Source: Janibacter sp. CX7
Lineage (GTDB): Bacteria; Actinomycetota; Actinomycetes; Actinomycetales; Dermatophilaceae
Assembly: GCF_024362365.1 (NCBI RefSeq)
Contig: NZ_CP101464.1
Location: forward strand, 2,418,001-2,482,000
Length of the DNA stretch: 64,000 nt
Direction of reading: 5' to 3'
This document shows, piece by piece, positions 16,245-24,638 of this stretch. The notes beneath the pieces were generated by a model. The model saw only the letters and a program-made list of their open reading frames with translations. It ran no database searches and was not told the DNA's origin. Position 1 is the stretch's first letter; each line of letters begins with the position of its first letter. A program made the position numbers and the translations under genes.

Positions 16245-16289
16245 CCCTTCGAGACGCTCGGCCGCGGGCGGCCTCGCTCCTCAGGGACC
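16245..16289. repeat. REP-I palindromic repeat, copy 2
   Basis: CCCTTCGAGACGCTCGG leads into GCCGCGGGCGGC and ends CTCCTCAGGGACC, the same ends as copy 1 but a different middle. It begins one base after the glycosylase stop codon. Confidence 0.85.
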
Positions 16290-16311
16290 GGGGCGGTCCT
16301 ACGCTGGCGTC

Positions 16312-17301
16312 ATGGCCACCATGCGCGCGCTCGTCGTCACCCGCCACGGAGGACCCGAGGTCCTCGCCCTGGAGGATCGGGAGGTGCCCGAGCCGGGGCC
16401 GGGCGAAGCGCTCGTCGAGGTGGCCGCCGGCGGCGTCAACTTCATCGACGTCTACCAGCGCGAGGGGATCTACCCGACCGAGCCGCCGTACGTCGCGGGC
16501 TTCGAGGCGGCGGGAACGGTGCGCGCGATCGGCAAGGGCGCATCGGTGGCCGTCGGCGACCGGGTCGCCTGGTCGATGACCTCGGGCCTGCACGCCGAGC
16601 TCGTCCTCGCCGACTCCACACGACTGCTCCCCGTGCCCGACGACGTCGACCTCCAGACCGCTTGTGCCGCAACCCTGCAGGGCATGACCGCGCACGCACT
16701 CGTCACCGACTGCGTGCGCGTCGAGGAGGGCACCGTCGCCGTCGTGCACGCCGCGGCCGGTGGCGTCGGGCAGCTGCTGACGCAGATGATCACGAACCGC
16801 GGCGGCACCGTCATCGCGACCGCAGGGTCGGACGCCAAGCTCGAGATCGCTCGCTCCCGGGGCGCCTCCGAGGTCATCAACTACGCCCGGAGCGAGGACC
16901 TCGCCGCCGACATCGCTGCCGCCGCACGCCGGCTCGGCGCCGACGCGGGCGTCGACGTCGTCTACGACGGGGTGGGCCAGGCGACCTTCGACGCGTCGCT
17001 GGCCTCTCTGCGCCTCCGGGGCACGCTCGTGCTCTTCGGCGCGGCGTCGGGGCAGGTGCCCCCCGTCGACCTGCAACGGCTCAACTCGGGCGGCTCGCTC
17101 TTCGTCACCCGACCGACGCTGGCCCACTACATCGTCGAGCGCGACGAGCTGCTGATGCGCGGGCGTGAGGTCTTCGCCGACATCGCCGCCGGGCGACTCG
17201 ACATCGCGATCCACCACGCCTACCCCTTCGCCGAGGCCGCCGAGGCCTACCGCGCGCTCGAGGGACGGCAGACGACGGGCAAGGTCATCCTCGTCCCCTG
17301 A
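16312..17301 (+). CDS. NADPH:quinone reductase-like MDR oxidoreductase
   Basis: This 329-residue, zinc-independent medium-chain dehydrogenase/reductase starts MRALVVTRHGGPEVL and has AGGVNFIDVYQREG, typical of quinone oxidoreductases. The NADPH Rossmann motif is VHAAAGGVGQLLTQM near residue 148. There are no structural zinc cysteines. It is expected to reduce quinones or enones in the cytoplasm. TACGCT at 16300-16305 is six bases before the ATG, suggesting a leaderless mRNA. The substrate is not known. Confidence 0.9.
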   Translation: MATMRALVVTRHGGPEVLALEDREVPEPGPGEALVEVAAGGVNFIDVYQREGIYPTEPPYVAGFEAAGTVRAIGKGASVAVGDRVAWSMTSGLHAELVLADSTRLLPVPDDVDLQTACAATLQGMTAHALVTDCVRVEEGTVAVVHAAAGGVGQLLTQMITNRGGTVIATAGSDAKLEIARSRGASEVINYARSEDLAADIAAAARRLGADAGVDVVYDGVGQATFDASLASLRLRGTLVLFGAASGQVPPVDLQRLNSGGSLFVTRPTLAHYIVERDELLMRGREVFADIAAGRLDIAIHHAYPFAEAAEAYRALEGRQTTGKVILVP

Positions 17302-17357
17302 CGTGGCCCTGTGGAAACTCCCGCGGCCACTCGGGCGGTCTGCGCCAGCCTTGGGTG

Positions 17358-18230
17358 ATGTCAGTCATCCCACTGCTCGTGGCCCAGCGCGGCGGCAGCG
17401 CCACCCGCGCCGAGATCCTCGAGGCGACCACACCCTGGGCTCTGCAGAGAGCGCTGGAGGAGGGTGTCGTCGTCCGACACCGCCGCGGCGTCTACGGGCT
17501 GCCGCTCGACGGTGACCACCACCGCGCTGCCGAGCTCGGGGTGCACCTCAGTCACCGGTCCGCTGCTCTGCACCACGGTCTGGGTGTGCTCCACGCACCG
17601 ACGAGACCGGAGATGGTCACGCGGCGGGACCGCGGCATCAGCGCGCCCGAGGACGTGGCGCTGCGCTTCAGGCCACTCACGCCCGATGATCTGGGGGTGC
17701 GCGTGACCACCCCGCTGCGTACGGTCGTCGACTGCGCCCGCGACCTCGACCTCCCAGAGGCTCTGGCTGTCGCGGACTCGGCGCTGCGGTCAAGGCTGGT
17801 CAGTCCACGCCAGCTGAAGGACGCGGACCTGCCCCGCACGGGACGCGTTGCGGCCCGCCGGGTGCTCGACCTCGCGTCGGCCAAGGCCGTCAACCCCTTC
17901 GAGTCAGGGCTGCGTGGACTGGCGGTCCAGGCCGACGACCGCGGCTGGGTCCCCCAGGTGCCGATCACCCTGCGGGACGGGAGGACCCTGCACGCCGACG
18001 TGGGCGACCCAGTGACCCGCGTCGCGCTCGAGGCCGACAGCCACGAGTTCCACAAGAAGCGTGAGGACGTGCGCAGAGACTGCTGGCGCTACGACGAGAT
18101 GATCCTCGCGGGCTGGGTCGTGCTCCGGTTTGCCTGGGAGCACGTGATGTTCAAGCCCGACTGGGTGCGCGAGGTCATCGCCTGGGTCGTGCGACAGCGC
18201 GTGTCGTCCTGCAGTTCACTCATCGCATGA
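17358..18230 (+). CDS. DUF559-like endonuclease-fold protein with AbiEi-like N-terminus
   Basis: This 290-residue protein has an N-terminal winged helix (LLVAQRGGSATRAEILEATT... HRRGVYGLP) like AbiEi-type antitoxins, and a C-terminal Vsr/DUF559-like fold with EADSHEFHKKREDVRRDCWR and a GWVVLRFAWEHV ending. The acidic and His residues resemble the nuclease core, but activity is unproven. This domain pair is common and multicopy in Actinobacteria, with unknown role. The coding 3' end (codons for the RVSSCSS tail) forms the left arm of the 20-bp inverted repeat at 18198-18284. An in-frame GTG at 17355 could also start it. Confidence 0.75.
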   Translation: MSVIPLLVAQRGGSATRAEILEATTPWALQRALEEGVVVRHRRGVYGLPLDGDHHRAAELGVHLSHRSAALHHGLGVLHAPTRPEMVTRRDRGISAPEDVALRFRPLTPDDLGVRVTTPLRTVVDCARDLDLPEALAVADSALRSRLVSPRQLKDADLPRTGRVAARRVLDLASAKAVNPFESGLRGLAVQADDRGWVPQVPITLRDGRTLHADVGDPVTRVALEADSHEFHKKREDVRRDCWRYDEMILAGWVVLRFAWEHVMFKPDWVREVIAWVVRQRVSSCSSLIA

Positions 18231-18284
18231 CGAGGACATGAGGATCCTGAGCGGTCCGGAGGCCGAACTGCAGGACGACACGCG
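18198..18284. repeat. 20-bp perfect inverted repeat overlapping the DUF559-like gene end
   Basis: The left arm at 18198-18217 (CGCGTGTCGTCCTGCAGTTC) and the right arm at 18265-18284 are perfectly complementary, with a 47-base loop that contains the gene's stop codon. It also lies downstream of the convergent membrane-protein gene and could end both transcripts. The arms are long and the loop is wide for a simple terminator. Confidence 0.9.
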
Positions 18285-18302
18285 GTCGGCCCGGCGCGGC
18301 GA

Positions 18303-18641
18303 CTACCAGAGGAAGGCGATGGCGGCGTTGACGATCGCCAGACCGGCGGCGGCCCAGGCGAGCTTGATCGCGGCGGCCTCGCCACGCTTGGCCTTGGCGT
18401 TGCCGATCTCGGCGCAGGCGAGGACGGCGATCATGATGACGAGCTTGGTGCCGATCTTCGCGTGGTTGACCGGGTCGTCGCCCGCCTCGGCGAGGCCGGT
18501 GAGACCCAGCCCGATGAGCAGCTGGAGGCGCGCACCCCACACCTGGATCAGGTGACCGCGGCCGGCGACGGCCGGGCCGACGACGATCGCCAGCATGGCG
18601 AGCATGTGGAGGATGTAGAGGATGAGGTGCAGGGCGTCCAT
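18303..18641 (-). CDS. Small multi-span membrane protein of unknown function
   Basis: The 112-residue protein has about four hydrophobic segments: LHLILYILHMLAMLAIVVGP, LQLLIGLGLTGLAEAG, TKLVIMIAVLACAEIG and AWAAAGLAIVNAAIAFLW. I do not recognise a functional family with confidence; similar short proteins are widespread in Actinobacteria. TACGCT at 18649-18654 lies seven bases before the ATG, so a leaderless transcript is likely, and the upstream longer frame is not used. Confidence 0.75.
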   Translation of the reverse strand: MDALHLILYILHMLAMLAIVVGPAVAGRGHLIQVWGARLQLLIGLGLTGLAEAGDDPVNHAKIGTKLVIMIAVLACAEIGNAKAKRGEAAAIKLAWAAAGLAIVNAAIAFLW

Positions 18642-18674
18642 GCCCGACAGCGTAGGCGACCGACCGGCCATCTC

Positions 18675-19346
18675 CTACAGCGGGTAGGAGTCGCCGCCCG
18701 GCACGTGCGGCCAGGCCAGCCGGACCATCTCGGCCAGCGGCAGTCGCCCCACCTCGCCCAGCGGGACCCATGCCGCAGCGCCCGTCGAGCCGTCGACCTC
18801 GACGACGTGCGCGGGCGTCGGTCGCGGACACGTCGCCCGGTGGATCAGTCGCACGGCGTGGAAGTCCTCGTGCCGCTCCCCCGCCGTCACGTCGCCCACC
18901 CAGTGACGCGACTGCACCTGCACGAGTTCGTCGACGACGACGTGCTGCCCGGCCTCCTCGTGCACCTCGCGCACGACGCCGTCGACCGGGGACTCGCCCG
19001 GGTCGACGCCACCGCCGGGCAGCGTCCACAGCCCGCCGGCGCCGCCCACCCAGTCGGCGAGCTGCGACATGAGCAGCCGTCCCTCGTCGACGACGAGGGC
19101 ATAGGCGGCGAGCCGCTGCAGGACCGTGGCGCCGGGGCTGCCCGTCACGACAGCCGGCGGCGTCACCGGGCCGGGCAGCGCGGCCACCCGCCAGCGCACC
19201 TCGACGTCGTCGCCCACGAGGCCGCTGCCCGTCGGCTCCCCCGCCCACTCGTGTGCGGCGAGCAGGTCGGCCGGGTCCTGCCCGTGCCCGAGCGGCCAGC
19301 GCCCGACCTCGCCGTCCGGGCCGTCGGCCACCACGACGACGCTCAT
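18675..19346 (-). CDS. Nudix hydrolase
   Basis: The 223-residue protein carries a full Nudix box, GGGVDPGESPVDGVVREVHEEAG, with the REVHEE metal-binding glutamates, near residues 119-141. An N-terminal extension of about 75 residues has no recognised motif. The substrate, a nucleoside diphosphate linked to another group, is unknown. Its ATG overlaps the glycosyltransferase stop (ATGA), so it is co-expressed; it might handle sugar nucleotides, but that is inference. Confidence 0.88.
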   Translation of the reverse strand: MSVVVVADGPDGEVGRWPLGHGQDPADLLAAHEWAGEPTGSGLVGDDVEVRWRVAALPGPVTPPAVVTGSPGATVLQRLAAYALVVDEGRLLMSQLADWVGGAGGLWTLPGGGVDPGESPVDGVVREVHEEAGQHVVVDELVQVQSRHWVGDVTAGERHEDFHAVRLIHRATCPRPTPAHVVEVDGSTGAAAWVPLGEVGRLPLAEMVRLAWPHVPGGDSYPL

Positions 19347-20506
19347 GCGCCGGCCCGTCGGTACTCGTCGACCGCGAGGGCGACGACGCGGTCCCAGGTC
19401 TGGGCGGGCGGGATGCGTCGGTTGTGCGCGGCGATCCGGGTGCGCAGGGTGTCGTCGGCGACGAGCCGCGCGAGCGCGTCGGCGAGCCCGGCGTCGTCGG
19501 GGGCGAGCAGCCCCGAGACCCCGTCGGTGACGACCTCGCGCACCCCGGAGTCGGCGCGCGCGATGACCGGCAGTCCCGCCGTGCGTGCCTCGAGCGCGGC
19601 GATCCCGAAGGCCTCCAGACGGGTCGGGGACAGGTAGCCGTCGGCGCGAGCCCAGGCGGCCGCGAGCTCCGGGCGGGTGACGCGGCCACGCAGGCGCACG
19701 ACGTCGTCGAGCCCCAGCGCACTCACCCGAGCCTCCAGCCACCGCCGCAGCGGTCCCTCGCCGTAGACGTCGAGGGTCATGGCTCCCGGGCCGATCCGGC
19801 GACGGGCGGCGGCGACGACCGACAGCAGCGCGCCGACCCGCTTGCGCGGGGCGAGGCGGGTGGCGGTGACGAGGCGGACGGGGCGGGTCTCGAGGCTCGC
19901 TGGCGCTCGCACTTCGACCAACGGGGATGGGGCCACCTCGACCAACGGTGGTGCCCACAGGCTGGGGTCGATGCCGTTGGGGAGCACGGCGACGGGCTCC
20001 CCCTTCGCCGCACGTCGCACACCCTCGGCAGCGAATCCGGACACCGCCGAGAGCACCGCGCCCCGATCCGCCCAGCGCCGGACCATCGGGCCGAGCGGCC
20101 GCGCGGCCCGGTCGAGGACGCAGTGCCAGGTCAGGGCCGTCGGCAGACCGAGGTCGGTGGTCAGGTCGGCCATGTCCCAGGCGAAGGGAGAGACGACCCC
20201 CATGTGCACGTGCGCCACGTCGAAGCCCCCTGCGGCGAGCAGCCGGCGAGCCTCCGGCAGCGCGAGCGGGTTGACCGGCAGGCCCAGCGCGAGCGGGGTG
20301 TCCAGCCGGTGCACCTGCACCCCGTCGGGTCTCGAGGCTTCGGCCGCAGGCGGCCTCGCACCCAGACCCACGGGCGTCGCCGCCGTCGCGGTGAAGACCT
20401 CGACCTCGTGCCCGGCCGCCACCAGCTGCGCCGCGAGGTCCCCGACCTGGGACTCGATGCCGCCGGTGCGCGGCGGGTAGCAGTCCGAGAGCAGGGCCAC
20501 CTTCAC
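19343..20506 (-). CDS. GT4-family glycosyltransferase with repeat-encoded insertions
   Basis: This 387-residue, two-domain GT-B glycosyltransferase starts KVALLSDCYPPRTGGIESQ, has SAVSGFAAEGV, LPNGIDPSLW and the donor-binding SPTRLEAFGIAALEARTAGLPVI, and matches the mannosyl/phosphatidylinositol-type GT4 group. Acceptor and sugar are unknown. Two stretches of the gene (near 19886-19949 and 20329-20362) look like REP-II repeats read in frame; they encode LVEVRAPASLET and EASRPDG, loops not typical of the family. It is divergent from the PIG-L deacetylase gene, a likely partner. Confidence 0.9.
   Translation of the reverse strand: MKVALLSDCYPPRTGGIESQVGDLAAQLVAAGHEVEVFTATAATPVGLGARPPAAEASRPDGVQVHRLDTPLALGLPVNPLALPEARRLLAAGGFDVAHVHMGVVSPFAWDMADLTTDLGLPTALTWHCVLDRAARPLGPMVRRWADRGAVLSAVSGFAAEGVRRAAKGEPVAVLPNGIDPSLWAPPLVEVAPSPLVEVRAPASLETRPVRLVTATRLAPRKRVGALLSVVAAARRRIGPGAMTLDVYGEGPLRRWLEARVSALGLDDVVRLRGRVTRPELAAAWARADGYLSPTRLEAFGIAALEARTAGLPVIARADSGVREVVTDGVSGLLAPDDAGLADALARLVADDTLRTRIAAHNRRIPPAQTWDRVVALAVDEYRRAGA
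19886..19949. repeat. REP-II repeat inside the glycosyltransferase coding sequence
   Basis: GGTCTCGAGGCTCGCTGGCG runs on to GCTCGCACTTCGACCAACGG, then a short duplicate ACCTCGACCAACGGTGG. It resembles the intergenic repeat at 48677-48713 (GTTTCGAGGCTCC... CACCACAACCACC). Reading frame is kept. A weaker piece (GTCTCGAGGCTTCGGCCGC) is at 20329-20362. Confidence 0.7.
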
Positions 20507-20548
20507 GGGTCCAAGGGTGCCACGGCGGGGTGTGGGAGGGTTTCACCG

Positions 20549-21394
20549 ATGGACTCCGCAGCCCGCACTCTCGTGGTCTTCCACGCGCACCCCGACGACG
20601 AGGCGCTGCTCACCGCCGGGACGATGGCGCGCGCTGCGGCCGAGGGTCATCGCGTCGTCCTCGTCGTCGCCACGGACGGCGCGCTCGGGCTCACCGACGA
20701 GAGCGCCTTCGGCACGAAGGGAGATGCCCTCGCCGCCACCCGCAGCCGGGAGCTGGCCGCGAGCGCCCGCGCGCTCGGCGTCGCCCGCACGGTCGAGCTC
20801 GGCCACGCCGACAGCGGCAGCGGCCCCGAGGTGTGGCCCGACCCGCCGGGTGGCCGACGCTTCGTCCGCGTGCCGGTGGACGAAGCAGCCACCGCCCTGG
20901 CCGACGTGCTCGTCGAGGAGCGCGCCGACGTCCTGACGACCTACGACGCCCACGGCGGCTACGGCCACCGCGACCACGTGCGCGTCCACGAGGTCGGCGC
21001 CCGGGCCGCCGAGCTGGCCCGCGAGCGCGGCCTGCCGGTGCGGGTGCTGTGGGCGACCGTCCCCCGCGACCTCATCTGCCGCGCCATCGACCTGGTCGCG
21101 AAGGTCTACCGGTTCCCGCCCGAGTTCGACCGCAGCAGCTTCGACCGGGCCTTCTCCTCGTCGGCCGAGATCACCCACCGCATCCCGGTCCGGCGATTCG
21201 CGAAGGCCAAGCGCGCGTCGATGCGCGCCCACGCGAGCCAGGCCGCAGACTCCGGCGGCGGCGATCGCACCCTCGGGATGCTGGTCCGCATCCCCCGCCC
21301 GCTCTACGACCTCGTCTTCGGGCGCGAGTGGTTCGTCGACCCCGACGCCGCGCCCGGCACGGCGGCCACCGACGTCTTCGCGGGGCTGGCATGA
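20549..21394 (+). CDS. PIG-L family N-deacetylase
   Basis: The 281-residue protein shows the zinc site of PIG-L/LmbE/MshB enzymes: FHAHPDDEALLTAG near residue 12 and HGGYGHRDHVRVH near 143. These enzymes remove acetyl from N-acetylglucosamine-type groups on glycolipids, mycothiol precursors or bacillithiol-like compounds. It lies next to a GT4 transferase and is coupled (ATGA) to a lipid flippase/LPG-synthase-like membrane protein, so a glycolipid substrate is more likely than mycothiol. The start at ATG 20549 gives MDSAARTLVVF. Confidence 0.9.
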   Translation: MDSAARTLVVFHAHPDDEALLTAGTMARAAAEGHRVVLVVATDGALGLTDESAFGTKGDALAATRSRELAASARALGVARTVELGHADSGSGPEVWPDPPGGRRFVRVPVDEAATALADVLVEERADVLTTYDAHGGYGHRDHVRVHEVGARAAELARERGLPVRVLWATVPRDLICRAIDLVAKVYRFPPEFDRSSFDRAFSSSAEITHRIPVRRFAKAKRASMRAHASQAADSGGGDRTLGMLVRIPRPLYDLVFGREWFVDPDAAPGTAATDVFAGLA

Positions 21395-22467
21395 CCGCCA
21401 CGACCGAGCCGGCCGACCACGGCCCCGCCCCGGCGACCAAGCGGACCTCCCCCTTCGTCCGGGGGTTGCAGGTGACCCTCGGCCTGGGGCTGGCCGTCGC
21501 GATGCTGTGGTGGGGGCTGCCGCACTTCGCCAAGACCTCGTGGAGCGAGGTGTGGCACGTCCTGCGCACCGTGCCGGCGTGGAAGGCCGCGCTCTTCATG
21601 GGTCTCGTCGTCGCCGGGCTGTACTGCTACACCTTCCTCATGACGGGGGCCATGCAGGGACTGAGCCACCTGCGCGCCCTCATCCTCAACGTCTGCGGGT
21701 CTTCGGTGTCCAACCTGCTGCCCGGCGGCGGTGCCGTCGGGCTCGCCGCGACCTACTCGATCGCCAAGTCCTGGGGATTTTCGGCAGCGAGCGTCACGAC
21801 CATGGCCGTCGTCACCGGGGTGTGGAATGTCCTCGCCCGCGTCGCCCTGCCGATCATCGCCGTCGTCGGACTCGCCTGGGGCGCAACCGATCTGCCGCCT
21901 GCGATGCGCGAAGCCGCCTGGGCCGCAGTGCTCTCCGGGACGGCGATCGTCGCGGCCTTCACCCTCGCGATCGCCACGGACAAGGGGGCGCGCGTCCTCG
22001 GCCGCGGCATCGACCGGTTGGTCCGGCTCGTGCGCCGTGGCCACGGCAGCACCGTCGAGGACGGCCTGTCGGGGCTGCGGGCCCGCGTGGCCGACACCGT
22101 GCGCACCGGCTGGCTCCAGATGACGCTCGGGATGGTCGGGTTCTTCGGCCTCTACTACGTGCTCTTCCTGCTGTGCACGGAGACGACCGGCATCGAGCTG
22201 CCCTTCGGCCAGCTCTTCGCGGCCTATGCGATCGGCCGGCTGCTCACCGCCGTCGGCGTGACCCCCGGCGGGCTCGGCGTCACCGAGACCGGCACCGCCG
22301 CCGCCCTCGTCGCGTGGGGCGCCGACCCCGCCGCGTCGATGGCCGGGGTCGTGCTCTTCTCGATCTTCACGCACTTCATGGAGATCCCCCTCGGCGCCCT
22401 CGGCTGGGTCGCGTGGAGCGTGATGCCCAAGGCCAGCGCTGACGAGCGCGCCGCGACCGACGCCTGA
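21391..22467 (+). CDS. Lysylphosphatidylglycerol synthase-type transmembrane protein (UPF0104)
   Basis: The 358-residue integral membrane protein has about eight spans and the family landmarks SSVSNLLPGGGAVGLAATY near residue 110 and GVTPGGLGVTETGTAAAL near 290. It corresponds to the flippase-like domain of MprF without the aminoacyl-transferase domain. Relatives move or modify lipids, often beside glycosyltransferases. It is co-translated with the PIG-L deacetylase. I infer transport of the glycolipid made by its neighbours. Confidence 0.85.
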   Translation: MTATTEPADHGPAPATKRTSPFVRGLQVTLGLGLAVAMLWWGLPHFAKTSWSEVWHVLRTVPAWKAALFMGLVVAGLYCYTFLMTGAMQGLSHLRALILNVCGSSVSNLLPGGGAVGLAATYSIAKSWGFSAASVTTMAVVTGVWNVLARVALPIIAVVGLAWGATDLPPAMREAAWAAVLSGTAIVAAFTLAIATDKGARVLGRGIDRLVRLVRRGHGSTVEDGLSGLRARVADTVRTGWLQMTLGMVGFFGLYYVLFLLCTETTGIELPFGQLFAAYAIGRLLTAVGVTPGGLGVTETGTAAALVAWGADPAASMAGVVLFSIFTHFMEIPLGALGWVAWSVMPKASADERAATDA

Positions 22468-22497
22468 GCGCAGCGCCGCGGCCGGGGCGGGCGGTGC

Positions 22498-23298
22498 TCA
22501 GCCGACGAGCCGGCGCACCTGACGGGAGTGCGCCTGCCGCGCCACCTCGTCGTCGAGCGACGCAGGCTCGAAGTCCCGTCCGGTCGCCAGCTCGGCCGCC
22601 CACCCGATGAGCGCATCGGCCAGGCGCGGGTTGGCCGGGAGGATCGGCCCGTGGAGGTAGGAGCCGATGACGTGGCCGGTGACGGCACCCTCGGTCCCGT
22701 CCGTGCCGTTGTTGCCCATGCCGTGCCGCACCCGGCCGAAGGGAGCCTGCCCCGCCCCGAGCGTGGTCGATCCCGAGTGGTTCTCGTAGCCCACGACGTC
22801 GCCGTGGTCGGTGCTCAGCACGATCGGGCCGATCATCCGCTTCTCGTTGCCCTGGGTGGTGACGTCGAGGATGCCCAGGCCGGGCAGCCGCTCCCCCTGC
22901 ACGGTGACGAAGGCCTTGCCGAAGAGCTGGTACATGCCGCAGATCATGAGCATCGGGGTGCCGTCGGCGGCGAGAGAGCGCAGCCGATCGCCGATCCGCG
23001 CGAGGTCCTCCTCGACCTTGGACTGCCCCGAGTCCTGGCCACCGCCGCCGACGACGAGGTGCGCCTGCTCGGGGAAGTCCTGCCCCGGGTGGTGCTGGTG
23101 GACGACGGGCACGTAGCCGTGCCGGCGGATGCGCGCGGCCAGGCAGCGGGTGTTGCCCAGGTCGCCGTAGATGCTCATCTCGCGCGGGTAGAGGTGGACG
23201 AGGTGGATCTCGCCCTTGCCCTCGGCACCCGGGTCGGCGGGCAGCGCGGACCCGCTCGGCTCACCGAGGATCGGGACGTCGAGGTCGGCTGCACTCAT
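22498..23298 (-). CDS. gatD: Lipid II isoglutaminyl synthase, glutaminase subunit GatD
   Basis: The 266-residue class I glutamine amidotransferase has its nucleophile in MLMICGMYQLFG near residue 118 and the catalytic histidine in SYLHGPILPANP near 216. With MurT it amidates the alpha-carboxyl of D-Glu in lipid II. The N-terminal IHLVHLYPREMSIYGDLGN is the GatD signature. It overlaps murT by ATGA and is second in the pair. Confidence 0.94.
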   Translation of the reverse strand: MSAADLDVPILGEPSGSALPADPGAEGKGEIHLVHLYPREMSIYGDLGNTRCLAARIRRHGYVPVVHQHHPGQDFPEQAHLVVGGGGQDSGQSKVEEDLARIGDRLRSLAADGTPMLMICGMYQLFGKAFVTVQGERLPGLGILDVTTQGNEKRMIGPIVLSTDHGDVVGYENHSGSTTLGAGQAPFGRVRHGMGNNGTDGTEGAVTGHVIGSYLHGPILPANPRLADALIGWAAELATGRDFEPASLDDEVARQAHSRQVRRLVG

Positions 23299-24638
23299 CG
23301 CTGGGCTCCCTGGGTCTCGTCCGCGTCGACGCCCATCTCGGGCAGGTCGTAGCGCTCGCCGAGCATGCGGCGCAGCGCGAGCATCGCGGTGTAGGTGCAG
23401 AAGATGCGCTTCGGCTCGTCACGGTGGTTGGCGAGGAAGCGCTCGAGCGCCTTGGCCAGGTCGACCTCGGTCGCCGCCACGGGCACGTCGTCGTACTGCA
23501 GCCGCAGCGCCATGTCCCAGCCGCGCACACCGCTGGTCACGGCAACCCCCTTGTCCCGCAAGGACTCGAAGCTCACGTCGTAGAGCCACGACACGTCGCG
23601 GCCGTCGGCATAGTCGTCGTTGATCGCGACCATCGTGGCCACCGGCGACGAGCCGTAGGTGCCCAGCGCCACGGTGAACCCCGCGGGGTTCTTGACGAGG
23701 ACCAGCTCGAGCGGGGTCCCGTCGGCGTCGACGACCTCACCCCGGCCGAAGGGGGGTGCCACCGTCCGCAGCGCCTGCTCGGCGGCCTCGGCGCGGAAGC
23801 CGTCGCCGAGGAGTGCCCGGGCCGTGGCTGTTGCGGCCGTGGCATTGATCATCGCGGCGAGGCCGCGCTGGCGCAGCTCGACCGGGCCGACGGTCCCCCC
23901 TTCGCCCTGCTCGCCGAAGACGACACTCAGCTGCTGCTCGTCGACCGGCCGCAGGAGGGCGTCGCGGGCGGTGAGGGCCGGCGGCTGCCACGCGTCGCCG
24001 CCGCGGGAGTCGTGCTCCTGCAGCTCTCCGAGGCGGTCGGCGATCGAGGCGTCGAGGCCGAACCACGCGATGTCCATGCCGGACCCGACGGTCGTGGCGA
24101 TGCGGTTGACGAAGGGGTCGTCGCGGTTGAGCACGACACCCTGCGTCGTCATGCCGGCGAGCTGCGTGAGCAGGCCTGCGGTGTGGTCGATCTCGGCGAA
24201 ACGGTCGAGCTGGTCGCGCGCGACGTTGAGCAGCAGCGCGTGCGTCGGCGCGACGGCCCGGGCGAAGTGGAGGGCGTGCGCCTCGTCGAGCTCGAGCACG
24301 GCGATGTCGGCCCGGAGCCGGCCGCGCTGGAGCGGCTCGGCGAGGAGCGCGGAGATGACGCCACGGGTGAAGTTGCTGCCCGTGGGGTTGGTGAAGACCG
24401 TCTGGCCGTGGGCGCGCAGGAGCGCGACGAGCATCTTGGTCGTCGTCGTCTTGCCGTTGGTCCCCGACACGACGACGATCCCGCCCGGCACGTCGCCGAG
24501 CGCGTGCGCGAGGAAGCCGGGGTCGATCTTCTCGGCGACGAGGCCCGGCAGGGCGGACCCTCCGGATCCACCGCCTCGGAGGCGGGCGGCGCGGCGGGCG
24601 GCCTTGCCGGCGAATGCGGCGACTGCGGTCTTCAGCAC
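23295..24638 (-). CDS. murT: Lipid II isoglutaminyl synthase, Mur-ligase-like subunit MurT
   Basis: The 447-residue ATP-dependent subunit has the Mur ligase P-loop VVSGTNGKTTTTKML near residue 56, the LELDEAHAL segment and a C-terminal MurT domain with LVKNPAGFTVAL and INDDYADGRDVSWLYD. The four-cysteine zinc ribbon known from Staphylococcus aureus MurT is not seen here; the matching stretch (WFGLDASIADRLGEL onward) has no cysteine. GTG start: TACGCT at 24645-24650 is six bases upstream, consistent with a leaderless mRNA. It works with GatD on the membrane-bound lipid II. Confidence 0.93.
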   Translation of the reverse strand: MLKTAVAAFAGKAARRAARLRGGGSGGSALPGLVAEKIDPGFLAHALGDVPGGIVVVSGTNGKTTTTKMLVALLRAHGQTVFTNPTGSNFTRGVISALLAEPLQRGRLRADIAVLELDEAHALHFARAVAPTHALLLNVARDQLDRFAEIDHTAGLLTQLAGMTTQGVVLNRDDPFVNRIATTVGSGMDIAWFGLDASIADRLGELQEHDSRGGDAWQPPALTARDALLRPVDEQQLSVVFGEQGEGGTVGPVELRQRGLAAMINATAATATARALLGDGFRAEAAEQALRTVAPPFGRGEVVDADGTPLELVLVKNPAGFTVALGTYGSSPVATMVAINDDYADGRDVSWLYDVSFESLRDKGVAVTSGVRGWDMALRLQYDDVPVAATEVDLAKALERFLANHRDEPKRIFCTYTAMLALRRMLGERYDLPEMGVDADETQGAQR

